The position numbers and the translations under genes are program-made. Below the pieces are notes generated by a model. That model saw only the letters and a list, made by a program, of their open reading frames with translations. It ran no database searches and was not told where the DNA came from. 64,000 bases of DNA from the NCBI GenBank assembly GCA_910589485.1, contig CAJUSW010000011.1, positions 62,001 through 126,000 on the forward strand, written 5' to 3'. The DNA comes from an uncultured Duncaniella sp. (GTDB taxonomy: Bacteria > Bacteroidota > Bacteroidia > Bacteroidales > Muribaculaceae). Positions 32,909-41,448 of the stretch are shown here, in pieces (position 1 is the first letter of the stretch; each line of letters opens with the position of its first letter).

Positions 32909-32952
32909 TTGCTCCCGCAATCTCCGGTATTTACCGGAAACTGCGGGGGCAA
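32909..32952. terminator. Compound terminator between reductase and DUF3943 genes
   Basis: Outer stem TTGCTCCCGCA/TGCGGGGGCAA (one G-T pair) and inner stem TCCGGTA/TACCGGA (32923-32929 with 32932-32938), between convergent genes. Confidence 0.65.
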
Positions 32953-32968
32953 TCCTTATTCACGTTTC

Positions 32969-33907
32969 TCAGAATGTTATCTTGAGGGAGAATCCCTTGT
33001 AGGAACCGGTGACAAACGGGGTGAGCGAACCCTCCACCGAGGGGGACTCGGGTTGCTCGTCATAGGCCATATCGGTCTGTGAGGGATCGCTCCAGCCATT
33101 GCCGGCACACTTGGTGTTGCGTCCGCGGAACAGGTCGATCACCTCGTTGATGGGGTCAACGAGGAATACGGCCACGTTGCCGAGGAATTTAGACCCGAAC
33201 AGATGATAGTCGTTGGCCACGATACTGCGCTTGGCCTTGTAGAAAGCCTCGCCTATGGCACTGCCCACGAGCGGAGTGATGAAGATGTCCTGAATGGACG
33301 GACGCTCCATGAACGCCTCGATACCGAACTCCCAGCCGATGGTGGACACACATGCGCTGTAGAGCATCGAACGCCAGAAGTTGAATCCGCATGAGCGGGC
33401 CGACATGAAGTAGACGGCTCCGGCGTAGGGGTGAAGCACGAAGTTGAATATGGGGTTGTCGTGATCCCATTCAGGTCCAAGCTTGAACACGTTGCGGTAC
33501 CAACGCTTGAACATAGGCGTGCCGGTGATCTCGGCGCGGTTCCATGAGGTGGCATCGGCCGGGAGGCATTGGAGTACAAGCAGGGTTCCGACGTATGCGC
33601 CACTCAGCACGGCAGTGTTGGTCCACATGCGTTTCCAGTCAGGAACATTGAGCTTGGTGGAATACGGGTGGCAGTATATCGACCTGTGGTCGGCTACCTC
33701 GGGGATATTTGGTATAGCCATGGCCAGCAGGCTGTCGGGCGCAAAGGTCTCGGTGGGCTCCACGAGAGGTTGTACGGTCTCGATAAGAGCGACGGTGGTG
33801 TCGGCTGTGACGGTATCGGCCGTGATCGAGTCGACAGCTATCTCCTGAGCCTTCGCCGTGGCGAAGGTGAATAGAGAGACGATCAGGATGTTTAGTAGTC
33901 TTCTCAT
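32969..33907 (-). CDS. DUF3943-domain protein
   Basis: A 312-residue exported protein (signal MRRLLNILIVSLFTFATAKA). After a Thr/Val-rich linker the DUF3943 core appears: WDHDNPIFNFVLHPYAGAVYF, SARSCGFNFWRSMLYSACVS, IGEAFYKAKRS. HPYAG and the several hydrophobic segments suggest an envelope-embedded protein. The C-terminus ends GSYKGFSLKITF, a barrel-like strand. Function unknown. It lies downstream of the protease/TonB operon on the same strand but behind a strong terminator, so it is probably separate. Confidence 0.82.
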   Translation of the reverse strand: MRRLLNILIVSLFTFATAKAQEIAVDSITADTVTADTTVALIETVQPLVEPTETFAPDSLLAMAIPNIPEVADHRSIYCHPYSTKLNVPDWKRMWTNTAVLSGAYVGTLLVLQCLPADATSWNRAEITGTPMFKRWYRNVFKLGPEWDHDNPIFNFVLHPYAGAVYFMSARSCGFNFWRSMLYSACVSTIGWEFGIEAFMERPSIQDIFITPLVGSAIGEAFYKAKRSIVANDYHLFGSKFLGNVAVFLVDPINEVIDLFRGRNTKCAGNGWSDPSQTDMAYDEQPESPSVEGSLTPFVTGSYKGFSLKITF

Positions 33908-34016
33908 AAATTAATAATTAAAACAGCTTGTGAGTAACAAAAACAGCTTTCAAGTTTTCAATTAAAACCAATGAGAAGCACGGTGGGTTCAGTTTCCCTA
34001 CCCCCGTTAACATGTA

Positions 34017-34081
34017 GCCCCCACCCTCGGAAATATTCCGGGAATGGGGGCAAAAATGCCTCTCAGATAGCTGAGAGGCAT
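34017..34081 (-). terminator. Terminator of the TonB/caspase-like operon
   Basis: On the minus strand a perfect 11-bp stem (34071-34081 with 34056-34066, loop CTAT) is followed by five T residues (34052-34056 on the plus strand read as A). A second hairpin GCCCCCA/TGGGGGC (34017-34023 with 34045-34051) follows. Confidence 0.8.
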
Positions 34082-34113
34082 GTATTGAAATTGTTGTTAA
34101 TTATGCTCGGATG

Positions 34114-36324
34114 TCACTTGAGGCGGTTGACGGTCTGCCTCAGTTCGGCTGCCACAGCCGGCGATGTGGCGGGATCAACGGCCAGTTTCCGGCAGAAATC
34201 CACTATCTCGCTCTTGCGGTGGGAGAGCGTGAACCATCCCAGGGCCTCGGCCATATTCACCCTCACGGTATCGGAGTTGGCGGTGTCGGCAAGGACAGCA
34301 AGGTAGCTGTCGAGGTTGTAGTGATAGGGATTGTTGCGCACTATGCGTATGGCCGATATCCTCCGGGCATCGTCGAGCGAACTGTCGATGATGCGTTTAT
34401 GATAGCTCGAAGCGAAATCGTGGGCATGGTCTATTATCTTCATCACGGTCTCCTTCTCCTCATCGGCCTTGTAGCGGCCGGCGGTGGCATAATGCCTGTC
34501 GACGCACTTCTCAACCTCCTCATGTGGGAATAATGAGAGCGAGTTCTGGAGAAGATAGTTGACACGCTGGCGCTCGCTTCCACCTATATAAGCGTCAACC
34601 ACGGCAGGCAGGAGCGACACGTCGCCTATGTCGCCGGCCATGTCGGCGCTCATGCGGGCTATACGCTCATAGGGATCATTGACTCCCAGGCGCACGGCCT
34701 CCTTGAAATCATCGTTGCAGTAACCCGACAGCAGTTTGAGAGCTTCCATGCGGGTGGTGTTGAAGAGGGAGGAGCGGAACACCTCGAGCAAGCGGGGCGA
34801 CATCTCGGCCTCGTTGCCTATGGCCGATAGCATGCGCAGGGCTATGGACTGAACGTCGGCGTGAGGCGATGATAGCAACGCCTCCCAATAATCCCTATCC
34901 CCCTTGCGCACGGTCATGTCGGCACTCAAGGTATTAGGCTCGAGCGGGGCAAACCGCATGGTGGGATCACCCATCATGTGCCCCTCGAGGGTGGCCACGA
35001 GACGGTTGTACTGGCCGGCACGCACGCCGTGGGAGAGGAGTCCGATCATCTCGATGGTCCAGCGGTCCTGGAGCACGTTGCGTGTGTTGCCCTGGGTCAC
35101 GATTGTGGCGCCGGGATTGAACAGATATTCGCCGGCTATGTAGTCATCCTCATGGAACGAGCCGTTATAGCAGGCATCAAACATCACCATCCTCGGCATT
35201 GTGACCCTGTGGTGGAACTCATCGGCCTGAATATCCTTGGAGGCGTAGCCAAGAGAGTCCTTGGCATGAAACTCGGGATTGTGCAGATCCTTGAAAAAGT
35301 CGGGCGTGAGGGCATATTTCTTGGCAAACGCCGCCACTACCTCGGCCTCATCGTTGCCCTTGCGCACCTCGCGCTCGATGCGTGAGTATATGCCGGCCTT
35401 GATCTGGAACAAGCGGTCGTCATAGTTGGTGGTCTCACCGTAGCCGTTGATGTACTGGGTGGTGGGCGCGCCATGTTCGTGGAACATGAACAGGTCGATG
35501 CCCGGACGCTCCAGTTCGGTGAATATGCGCTCCTTCATCGGCTCCATCATGCGGAAATTCCAGTGCTTGAATCCTGACGAGGTCTTGAATGAGCCGGGGA
35601 AATGCTCGCGGTAGGCCTTCTCCTCATCCATCCATGCCATGAGGCAATCGGAATTGTAGCCGTGGCCGTTGAATGACACGACGCGGTCCACCTTATCCTC
35701 CTTCATCTCGGCCTTGGCGCGGGCCGCTTTGTCGAGAAACATCGAGATCCCCTCATACTTGTCACCGCCCCTGAGCTGGGGATACCTTATGCGTGCCGAG
35801 TAAAAGGTTGGGTCGAGCTTCTGGGGGCAATCCTCGGTGAGTTCATAGTAGAACAGATGTCCGTTGGTGCTGTCCTGCTTCAGATACCTGAACTCCAGGT
35901 CAAGGCAGTCATAGAAACGGTCGGAGGGGACTGAGGAGTCGATGAATGAATACTTCTCCTCATCCATCTTGAACGCCGTGGTCATGTGCTGACCGTTGCG
36001 CACCATCGCCACCGGCACATCGCCCACAAGCACTATCCCCTCGAGATTGGGATCGGAGGCATACAGCTCCTTGATGGCCTCGCGCACCTGGGTGGGGGAG
36101 GTCCAGTCGTCGTGCACTATATAAGTAGCCAGTCCGTCGGCCTCGACGGCATCGCGGTAGCGGAGCATGGCGGGACGGGTGGCATCGTAAGTGGCCCGGT
36201 CGGTGACGATGGCAAACGATGTGGGACACCCCTTGGCCACCGGTTTCTCGGTGACAACCCCGGCCCATGCCGATGTTGCCGTTCCGGCGGCTAATATGAT
36301 TGATAATATCGCTTTCTGTTTCAT
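34114..36324 (-). CDS. Secreted caspase-fold (C25/gingipain-like) protein with HEAT-like repeats
   Basis: A 736-residue exported protein (signal MKQKAILSIILAAGTATSAWA). Residues ~35-460 resemble a clan CD/C25 peptidase: GIVLVGDVPVAMV, SSVPSDRFYDCLDLEF, then the catalytic-type His in LFMFHEHGAPTTQY (H284), Cys in RMVMFDACYNGSFHEDD (C385), and MMGDPTMRF as in gingipains. The rest (about 480-736) is alpha-helical and repetitive (VQSIALRMLSAIGNEAE, RISAIRIVRNN), consistent with HEAT repeats. No T9SS C-terminal sorting domain is seen, so it should stay periplasmic. Last gene of a five-gene operon, 7 bp after its paralogue. Proteolysis is predicted, specificity unknown. Confidence 0.82.
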   Translation of the reverse strand: MKQKAILSIILAAGTATSAWAGVVTEKPVAKGCPTSFAIVTDRATYDATRPAMLRYRDAVEADGLATYIVHDDWTSPTQVREAIKELYASDPNLEGIVLVGDVPVAMVRNGQHMTTAFKMDEEKYSFIDSSVPSDRFYDCLDLEFRYLKQDSTNGHLFYYELTEDCPQKLDPTFYSARIRYPQLRGGDKYEGISMFLDKAARAKAEMKEDKVDRVVSFNGHGYNSDCLMAWMDEEKAYREHFPGSFKTSSGFKHWNFRMMEPMKERIFTELERPGIDLFMFHEHGAPTTQYINGYGETTNYDDRLFQIKAGIYSRIEREVRKGNDEAEVVAAFAKKYALTPDFFKDLHNPEFHAKDSLGYASKDIQADEFHHRVTMPRMVMFDACYNGSFHEDDYIAGEYLFNPGATIVTQGNTRNVLQDRWTIEMIGLLSHGVRAGQYNRLVATLEGHMMGDPTMRFAPLEPNTLSADMTVRKGDRDYWEALLSSPHADVQSIALRMLSAIGNEAEMSPRLLEVFRSSLFNTTRMEALKLLSGYCNDDFKEAVRLGVNDPYERIARMSADMAGDIGDVSLLPAVVDAYIGGSERQRVNYLLQNSLSLFPHEEVEKCVDRHYATAGRYKADEEKETVMKIIDHAHDFASSYHKRIIDSSLDDARRISAIRIVRNNPYHYNLDSYLAVLADTANSDTVRVNMAEALGWFTLSHRKSEIVDFCRKLAVDPATSPAVAAELRQTVNRLK

Positions 36325-36331
36325 TGGAAAA

Positions 36332-38512
36332 TCACTGTTTTAGCCTGTTGATGGTGCGGAGAGCCTGATTGCGGAGAGCCTTGGACTTGGTGGTGCGGCG
36401 CAGGCGGTCACAAGCCGTGAGAATCTCGTCACGGCGGTAGGATTGGTTGTACCACGCGAGGGCATCGAGCAGAATTAGTTTCAACGACTCCTCCTCGGCG
36501 GGGTTGTCGAGGATGGCGAGGTAATCGGAGAGGGATGCGTGGATATTGTTGTTGCGGAGCGATTTTATGTAGAGCTTTCTCCACTTGCTCTCGGCTCCGT
36601 CGCCGAGTATCCCTTCGTTGGCTGTGGTCTGCCGGCCGAAAGCCTTGCGGAGCTTGTCGGTGCGGGCACATTTCCGCTCTCCGAGAGCCTTGTCGACAGC
36701 TTCGGGGCTGAATGCCTGAAGATTGTTCTCGATCTGAAACACCACGCGCTCGGCCTGAGTGTCGTCGAAATATGCGGCCACGAGATCGGCCACATATTCA
36801 TCGCGACCCACACGGCCCATGCGCGACACGGTGGTGCGGCGTATGAACTCGTTGGCATCGGCGAGCGCCGTGGGCAAGAGGTCGCGGTAATTGTCATCGT
36901 TGAGCTTCTCGAGCAGACTCAGGGCGGTGTATCGCTCCATGGCTACAGGCGAGTTGCGGAATGTGTCGGCATAGAGCTGAGAAAGGCCGTCGGCCCCATA
37001 GCGCCACAGGCGGTGCATGGCAAGGTTGCGCAGGTCGGCATAGGGGGAATCGAGCAGGGCGCGCATGTCGGCCTCGTTATACTTGGCCCGGCATATCTCG
37101 GAAGCGTCGACCCTATTGGCCGATGGAGTGAAGCGGTGGGTGGGATCACCCAGGATATGGCTCTCGAGGATATTGGTCTCCTGAGCCCACTGGCCCACAC
37201 GCGCTCCGAGCCACAGCAGGCCGAGCATCTCGTTGGCCTGCTTGTCCTGGAGCACATTCACGCTGTTGGCAAATGTGGCCACGGTCTTGCCGTCGGCAAA
37301 GATGTAGCGTGATGCTATGCAGTCCTCCTCGCGGAAATCACCGTTGTAGCAAGCATCGAATATCACCATTCGGCTGTTGGGCTTGAAGGCGGTGATGTCG
37401 GGGAGCAGGATTCCGCGGTCGGCATCGGTGATGGAGTCTGCCTTGATCACAGCCGGGTCGGCATAGTCGGCCCACCAGGCCGAGTCGAGCCCCATCCCGC
37501 GGTTCTTGGCCTCAAGATCGGCAAGTTTCTCAGGATTATCGGCCACACGGCGTGCGCGGTTGCGGAGCATCTCGCGGTAGAGTGCCACATGATCATCAAG
37601 ATCGTCGCTTGCGGGGATGGATGAGATATACTGGCGGTCGGGCACACCGTGCTCGTGGAATATGGTGAGGTCAAGATCCTCGCGCACCAGTTGGTTGATG
37701 ATATCATCCTTGGGATAGGGTGCGAAACTGTAGCGGGTGAATCGCGCCCTGCCCGGCGAGGCGGGAGAGTCGAATGTGCCCGGCATCTGCTCGCGTATGG
37801 TGGCCGCTTCCGAGGTCCAGGCGTTGAGGGAATTGGAGTATGATCCCTCGCCGGTGTGGGAATAGAACTGGTCGAGCCTGTTGTCGGCACGGTGCTCGGC
37901 TATAGCCTTGTTGAAGAAACGGTCGATCTGCTCGGCGGGAGTGCCTACCGCCTCGGTGCCGGGACCTGTCACGGGCTTCACGCGGGCCGAATAGATGTCA
38001 CATTTGATCTGGGACGGCGAGTCGGCGGCGAGATCGTAGTAGAAGAAACCCGTGTGGGTGGAATCGGGCCTGATGTAATCGAATTTCAGATGAAAATCAT
38101 CATAAAAACGGTCGGATGGCACTGATGATTCCCACCAGTCGGTGGTCTCGTCCATCTTGAAGGCCGATGTGAGGTGCTGGGCCTTGCGTATCATGGCCAC
38201 GGGGATCTCGCCTACCAGCATCACTCCCTCGAGCGAGTGTTTGCGGTGCAGATCCTTGATCACTTTCTTCACCTGCTCGGGCGATTTCCAGCGGGAATGG
38301 ACTATGAATGTGGGCAGATCCTCGGAGCCGAGCTGATCGGCGAATGCTTTCATGCTGCCCGAACATGACTCCCATGTGGGGGTGTCGGTTATGACGGCAA
38401 ATGATGTCTTGGTGATTTTGGCGTCAGGCCTGATGACAGTCTGCGCCCCCAACATAGCGGGGCAGAGTGTCACCAGGACTGCGGCGCCAATCAATGATGA
38501 CTTGATGTGCAT
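36332..38512 (-). CDS. Secreted caspase-fold (C25/gingipain-like) protein with HEAT-like repeats, paralogue
   Basis: A 726-residue paralogue of the downstream gene (signal MHIKSSLIGAAVLVTLCPAMLGA). The same elements recur in order: GVMLVGEIPVAMI, SSVPSDRFYDDFHLKF, LTIFHEHGVPDRQY (H288), RMVIFDACYNGDFREED (C388) and HILGDPTHRF, then helical repeats to the C-terminus. Both copies keep the His-Cys dyad, so both may be active. The pair diverges most in the segment between His and Cys, which may set substrate preference (inference). It is 25 bp downstream of the DUF6850 gene and 7 bp upstream of its paralogue. Confidence 0.82.
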   Translation of the reverse strand: MHIKSSLIGAAVLVTLCPAMLGAQTVIRPDAKITKTSFAVITDTPTWESCSGSMKAFADQLGSEDLPTFIVHSRWKSPEQVKKVIKDLHRKHSLEGVMLVGEIPVAMIRKAQHLTSAFKMDETTDWWESSVPSDRFYDDFHLKFDYIRPDSTHTGFFYYDLAADSPSQIKCDIYSARVKPVTGPGTEAVGTPAEQIDRFFNKAIAEHRADNRLDQFYSHTGEGSYSNSLNAWTSEAATIREQMPGTFDSPASPGRARFTRYSFAPYPKDDIINQLVREDLDLTIFHEHGVPDRQYISSIPASDDLDDHVALYREMLRNRARRVADNPEKLADLEAKNRGMGLDSAWWADYADPAVIKADSITDADRGILLPDITAFKPNSRMVIFDACYNGDFREEDCIASRYIFADGKTVATFANSVNVLQDKQANEMLGLLWLGARVGQWAQETNILESHILGDPTHRFTPSANRVDASEICRAKYNEADMRALLDSPYADLRNLAMHRLWRYGADGLSQLYADTFRNSPVAMERYTALSLLEKLNDDNYRDLLPTALADANEFIRRTTVSRMGRVGRDEYVADLVAAYFDDTQAERVVFQIENNLQAFSPEAVDKALGERKCARTDKLRKAFGRQTTANEGILGDGAESKWRKLYIKSLRNNNIHASLSDYLAILDNPAEEESLKLILLDALAWYNQSYRRDEILTACDRLRRTTKSKALRNQALRTINRLKQ

Positions 38513-38537
38513 TATGATTGGTCAGTTTAGAGTATGT

Positions 38538-40124
38538 TTAGAAAGTCACGCCTACGGCAAATGACAGGTAACGGCGGTGATTGAAGTCGAAGTCGCTTGT
38601 CTTTACATAATTTATCTCGGCACGTGCATAGGCGTTCATGCGGTTGTCCCCCTTGATCTGCTGGGAGTAGGTGGCCGAGCCTCCCACATTCCAGTAATCG
38701 GAGGAGAGATAATTGATGTTGCCGGTCTCCAGCACCGTGATGGTGGGGAGCGACGGGAGAGCGTCGGAATATACATATTCCCCCTTTCCGGCCGACATGA
38801 CTCCGCCGGTGGCTGCTATGAGCAGTCGGCGGTTCATCTTGTCGCCGAGGTTGAAATTGTATTTGGCGGTGAGATGAGTGTACACTCCGCTCGAATTCTT
38901 GTGGGCCTCGGGGAGCAGATAGCGGTCCTTCTGCTTGTTGTAGACCACACCGGCATCCACGCGCCAGGCATACTCATCGGCACGCTTTCTCACGAGCGAA
39001 TAGTCGGCCGAAAGACGGGTGGTGCGGTAGGTGGAGCGGACGTCATACTCAAGCACCGACCAACCCGGATTTTCAATGTCGCCGTTATTCTCGCTCACAT
39101 ATTGGATTCCTTTTATGTCGCGGGTGTATCCGCCCAGGTTGATCCGGTGGGCGAAGCGGGCGCCGTTGACTGTGGCCTGGATGCTTGCCTTCCAGGTATC
39201 ATCCTTCACCGATGCGGCTTTCTGGGGGATTGTGGGGTTGCGGTCCACATTCTCCACATGGCGGGTGTAGTCGACACCGGCGAGGATGTTGATCGATCCG
39301 CCGTTGTTGTAGTTGTACTGCAACCCGCCTCCGGCTATGTGGCCGTGGTAGTCCGTGCTGATACCGCTTCCCATCTCTACGGTGGCGGCTCCGAGGCCAA
39401 AGAGGAAATAGTAGGTCTGATCGTCAAGATAATTGACATTGCTCATGCGGGAATCCTCCTTGAGCGAAGTGTACTGAAAATCGGCACCGATGGAGTGCTT
39501 GCCGTCGATAGAATAGACCAGTGCCGGGTTGACACCGAGCTCAAAGTATCGCGTATCCACGCGCGGGTCGCGTTGCTTGGCGGCGATTGCGGCGCGGTAG
39601 GTGCCCTCGACACCGAGGGCGAGCTTGCCCCAATAGAGCGGGGTGGAGGCGCGGAATTTCATGTCGTAGTTCTGGTTGCGCCAGTCGCTGAGATGCTCGT
39701 CGGCCATGAAGAATGGCATTCCGCGGAACGGATCGGCGATGGAGGCGTTGAACGATGCCTCATTGACGTTGCGCTGCTTGAACGAGAACTCGCCCCATAC
39801 CAGAGCTGATCCGAGATTCATGAATCCCTCGCAGTCAACGCCGGCATTGTTCACGCTCTTACCATCCTGTGGGCGGTGAAAGTTGCCTGAGGTCTGGTCG
39901 TAGCCAATCTTCACCTCGGAGTAGTTACGGGTATCGTCGAGGACTGCACCGGCGGCGTTGGATGATTTGAACCACAGGCGCTGTTCCTTGAGAAGCTCGA
40001 GGGCCGCAGGGGAGTATCCTTCGGGCGACAGCGTGGACTGGGTTTCGGTCTGAGCCATGACTGCCGGGGCGCTCATGAGGGTGACAAGAAGCATGGCTCC
40101 GGTCTTGGATATATAGTGTTTCAT
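38538..40124 (-). CDS. DUF6850-type outer-membrane beta-barrel protein
   Basis: A 528-residue protein from the ATG at 40124, with the best signal peptide (MKHYISKTGAMLLVTLMSAPAVMA; an ATG at 40136 adds four residues). The mature part has alternating amphipathic strands and ends with a classic barrel terminus, YLSFAVGVTF. The N-terminal ERLWFKSSNAAG-like segment (LKEQRLWFKSSNAAGAVLD) and NYSEVKIGYDQTSGNFHRPQDG match what I know of DUF6850 proteins, which co-occur with DUF4876 lipoproteins and TonB receptors. Probably an outer-membrane partner of the receptor; function unknown. Confidence 0.78.
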   Translation of the reverse strand: MKHYISKTGAMLLVTLMSAPAVMAQTETQSTLSPEGYSPAALELLKEQRLWFKSSNAAGAVLDDTRNYSEVKIGYDQTSGNFHRPQDGKSVNNAGVDCEGFMNLGSALVWGEFSFKQRNVNEASFNASIADPFRGMPFFMADEHLSDWRNQNYDMKFRASTPLYWGKLALGVEGTYRAAIAAKQRDPRVDTRYFELGVNPALVYSIDGKHSIGADFQYTSLKEDSRMSNVNYLDDQTYYFLFGLGAATVEMGSGISTDYHGHIAGGGLQYNYNNGGSINILAGVDYTRHVENVDRNPTIPQKAASVKDDTWKASIQATVNGARFAHRINLGGYTRDIKGIQYVSENNGDIENPGWSVLEYDVRSTYRTTRLSADYSLVRKRADEYAWRVDAGVVYNKQKDRYLLPEAHKNSSGVYTHLTAKYNFNLGDKMNRRLLIAATGGVMSAGKGEYVYSDALPSLPTITVLETGNINYLSSDYWNVGGSATYSQQIKGDNRMNAYARAEINYVKTSDFDFNHRRYLSFAVGVTF

Positions 40125-40152
40125 CAGAAATCGCAATTAACAGAATTGATAA

Positions 40153-41436
40153 TTATTGGTTGACATGGCTCCATGCGGGAGCGGTGGAGTGACGGTGCAT
40201 CACAGGGACTACTCCGCTCTCGAAGTCATTGACCGAATTGTTGGTGTCCTTGTACTTCACATGTCCCGATGCGGCGGTGGCTTCCTCGTCGACGAGGCGT
40301 GTCACACCTACACCCAGGTAGGAACTGCCCACGGTGACGAATCCTCCGTCCATGATGGCCGGGAAATTCTTGGAGTCGTTGTAGGATGCGTTGCGCACAC
40401 ACTCCACGGCGTCCACCACATATTCCACAGGCACCTTGGCATAGAGAGTGCCGTATTTGCTGCCAAGGTTGGTGGTGCTCATGGAACTGTCATGCACGGG
40501 ATCCCAGTCGACCCCTTCGGGGACACGGAACACCATGAGGCCTACTCCGAACACCGAAGTGAGATACATCTCTATCGAGCCCATCTCGGCACTGCCGTCG
40601 TAGAACACATGCAACATGTTCTCGGCGGGCTGGTCGGTATATGTGGCGCTGTTCATGTAGAACTCAAATTCAGCCTGCGAGCCGTCGATGGGGCAGTTGG
40701 GGTTGAAAGTAGGCAATTTGTGATTGGCTGCAAACTGTGCCACTATGCACGATTCGCCGGGCTGGAGAGGATAGTCAGTGCCTTCGCCGGGGAATTTCCA
40801 CACACGTGAAGCATACACGTATCCGTCCTCATCCTCTGCGGGCCATATCGGTAACACTTTGTTGAAATCGATGGGATCTGTGTTGGCGAAATAGAGGCCG
40901 TCGAGATACTGCACCTCATCGCTGTTGTTGGCTATCTCGTAGAACTGATCGCGGAAGTACCATGGATTCGACCCGCAATAATAGACTTCGGAGAACACGA
41001 GGTTGCCTATCTGGGCGCCCTTAACCTCGATGCTGATCTCGGATCCGGTAGACTGATTGCTTCCGGAGGCACTCGAGGCGAGTATGGGACGGTTCACGAT
41101 ATTGGCCATGAGGAGGATGGGAAATCCGTCCTCATCATAGGCGGTTCCGCTCACTGATATGGAGTAGACTCCCGGCACCACGTCCTTGACCACACACTCG
41201 CTCCCTGAGAATTTCTGCTCGTAGTGGAGCCCCTCGGTGTAGTTGTCCATGGATATGAGCATATCGTCGCCGAATGTCACGTTTCCGCTTTCGGCACGTG
41301 TACCGGCCTTGGTCCAGAGCGATACTTTCACATCTTGGCCGATTACATTTTGCGCATCGGAGGCTTCGTTGAACTGATCGCACGAGACCAGTCCGAGAGT
41401 AATCACCGACAGCATGGCATATATAAGTTTTTTCAT
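40153..41436 (-). CDS. DUF4876 lipoprotein
   Basis: A 427-residue lipoprotein (MKKLIYAMLSVITLGLVSC, Cys19). After a short linker comes an Ig-like domain (VKVSLWTKAGTRAESGNVTF, GVYSISVSGTAYDE), then a domain with an LVFSEVYYCGSNPWYFRDQFYEIANN opening resembling lamin-tail-like folds, the DUF4876 pattern. It sits 12 bp after the TonB receptor and 28 bp before the DUF6850 gene, in the position a SusD-like surface lipoprotein takes in SusCD pairs. A surface substrate-binding role is inferred from this position; it is not a SusD homologue. Confidence 0.85.
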   Translation of the reverse strand: MKKLIYAMLSVITLGLVSCDQFNEASDAQNVIGQDVKVSLWTKAGTRAESGNVTFGDDMLISMDNYTEGLHYEQKFSGSECVVKDVVPGVYSISVSGTAYDEDGFPILLMANIVNRPILASSASGSNQSTGSEISIEVKGAQIGNLVFSEVYYCGSNPWYFRDQFYEIANNSDEVQYLDGLYFANTDPIDFNKVLPIWPAEDEDGYVYASRVWKFPGEGTDYPLQPGESCIVAQFAANHKLPTFNPNCPIDGSQAEFEFYMNSATYTDQPAENMLHVFYDGSAEMGSIEMYLTSVFGVGLMVFRVPEGVDWDPVHDSSMSTTNLGSKYGTLYAKVPVEYVVDAVECVRNASYNDSKNFPAIMDGGFVTVGSSYLGVGVTRLVDEEATAASGHVKYKDTNNSVNDFESGVVPVMHRHSTAPAWSHVNQ

Positions 41437-41448
41437 CGTTACAATTGA

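Noticed and set aside
38577..39809. 410-codon plus-strand frame opposite the DUF6850 gene
   Set aside because: Shadow of the barrel gene, without signal peptide or domain, inside a tight minus-strand operon.
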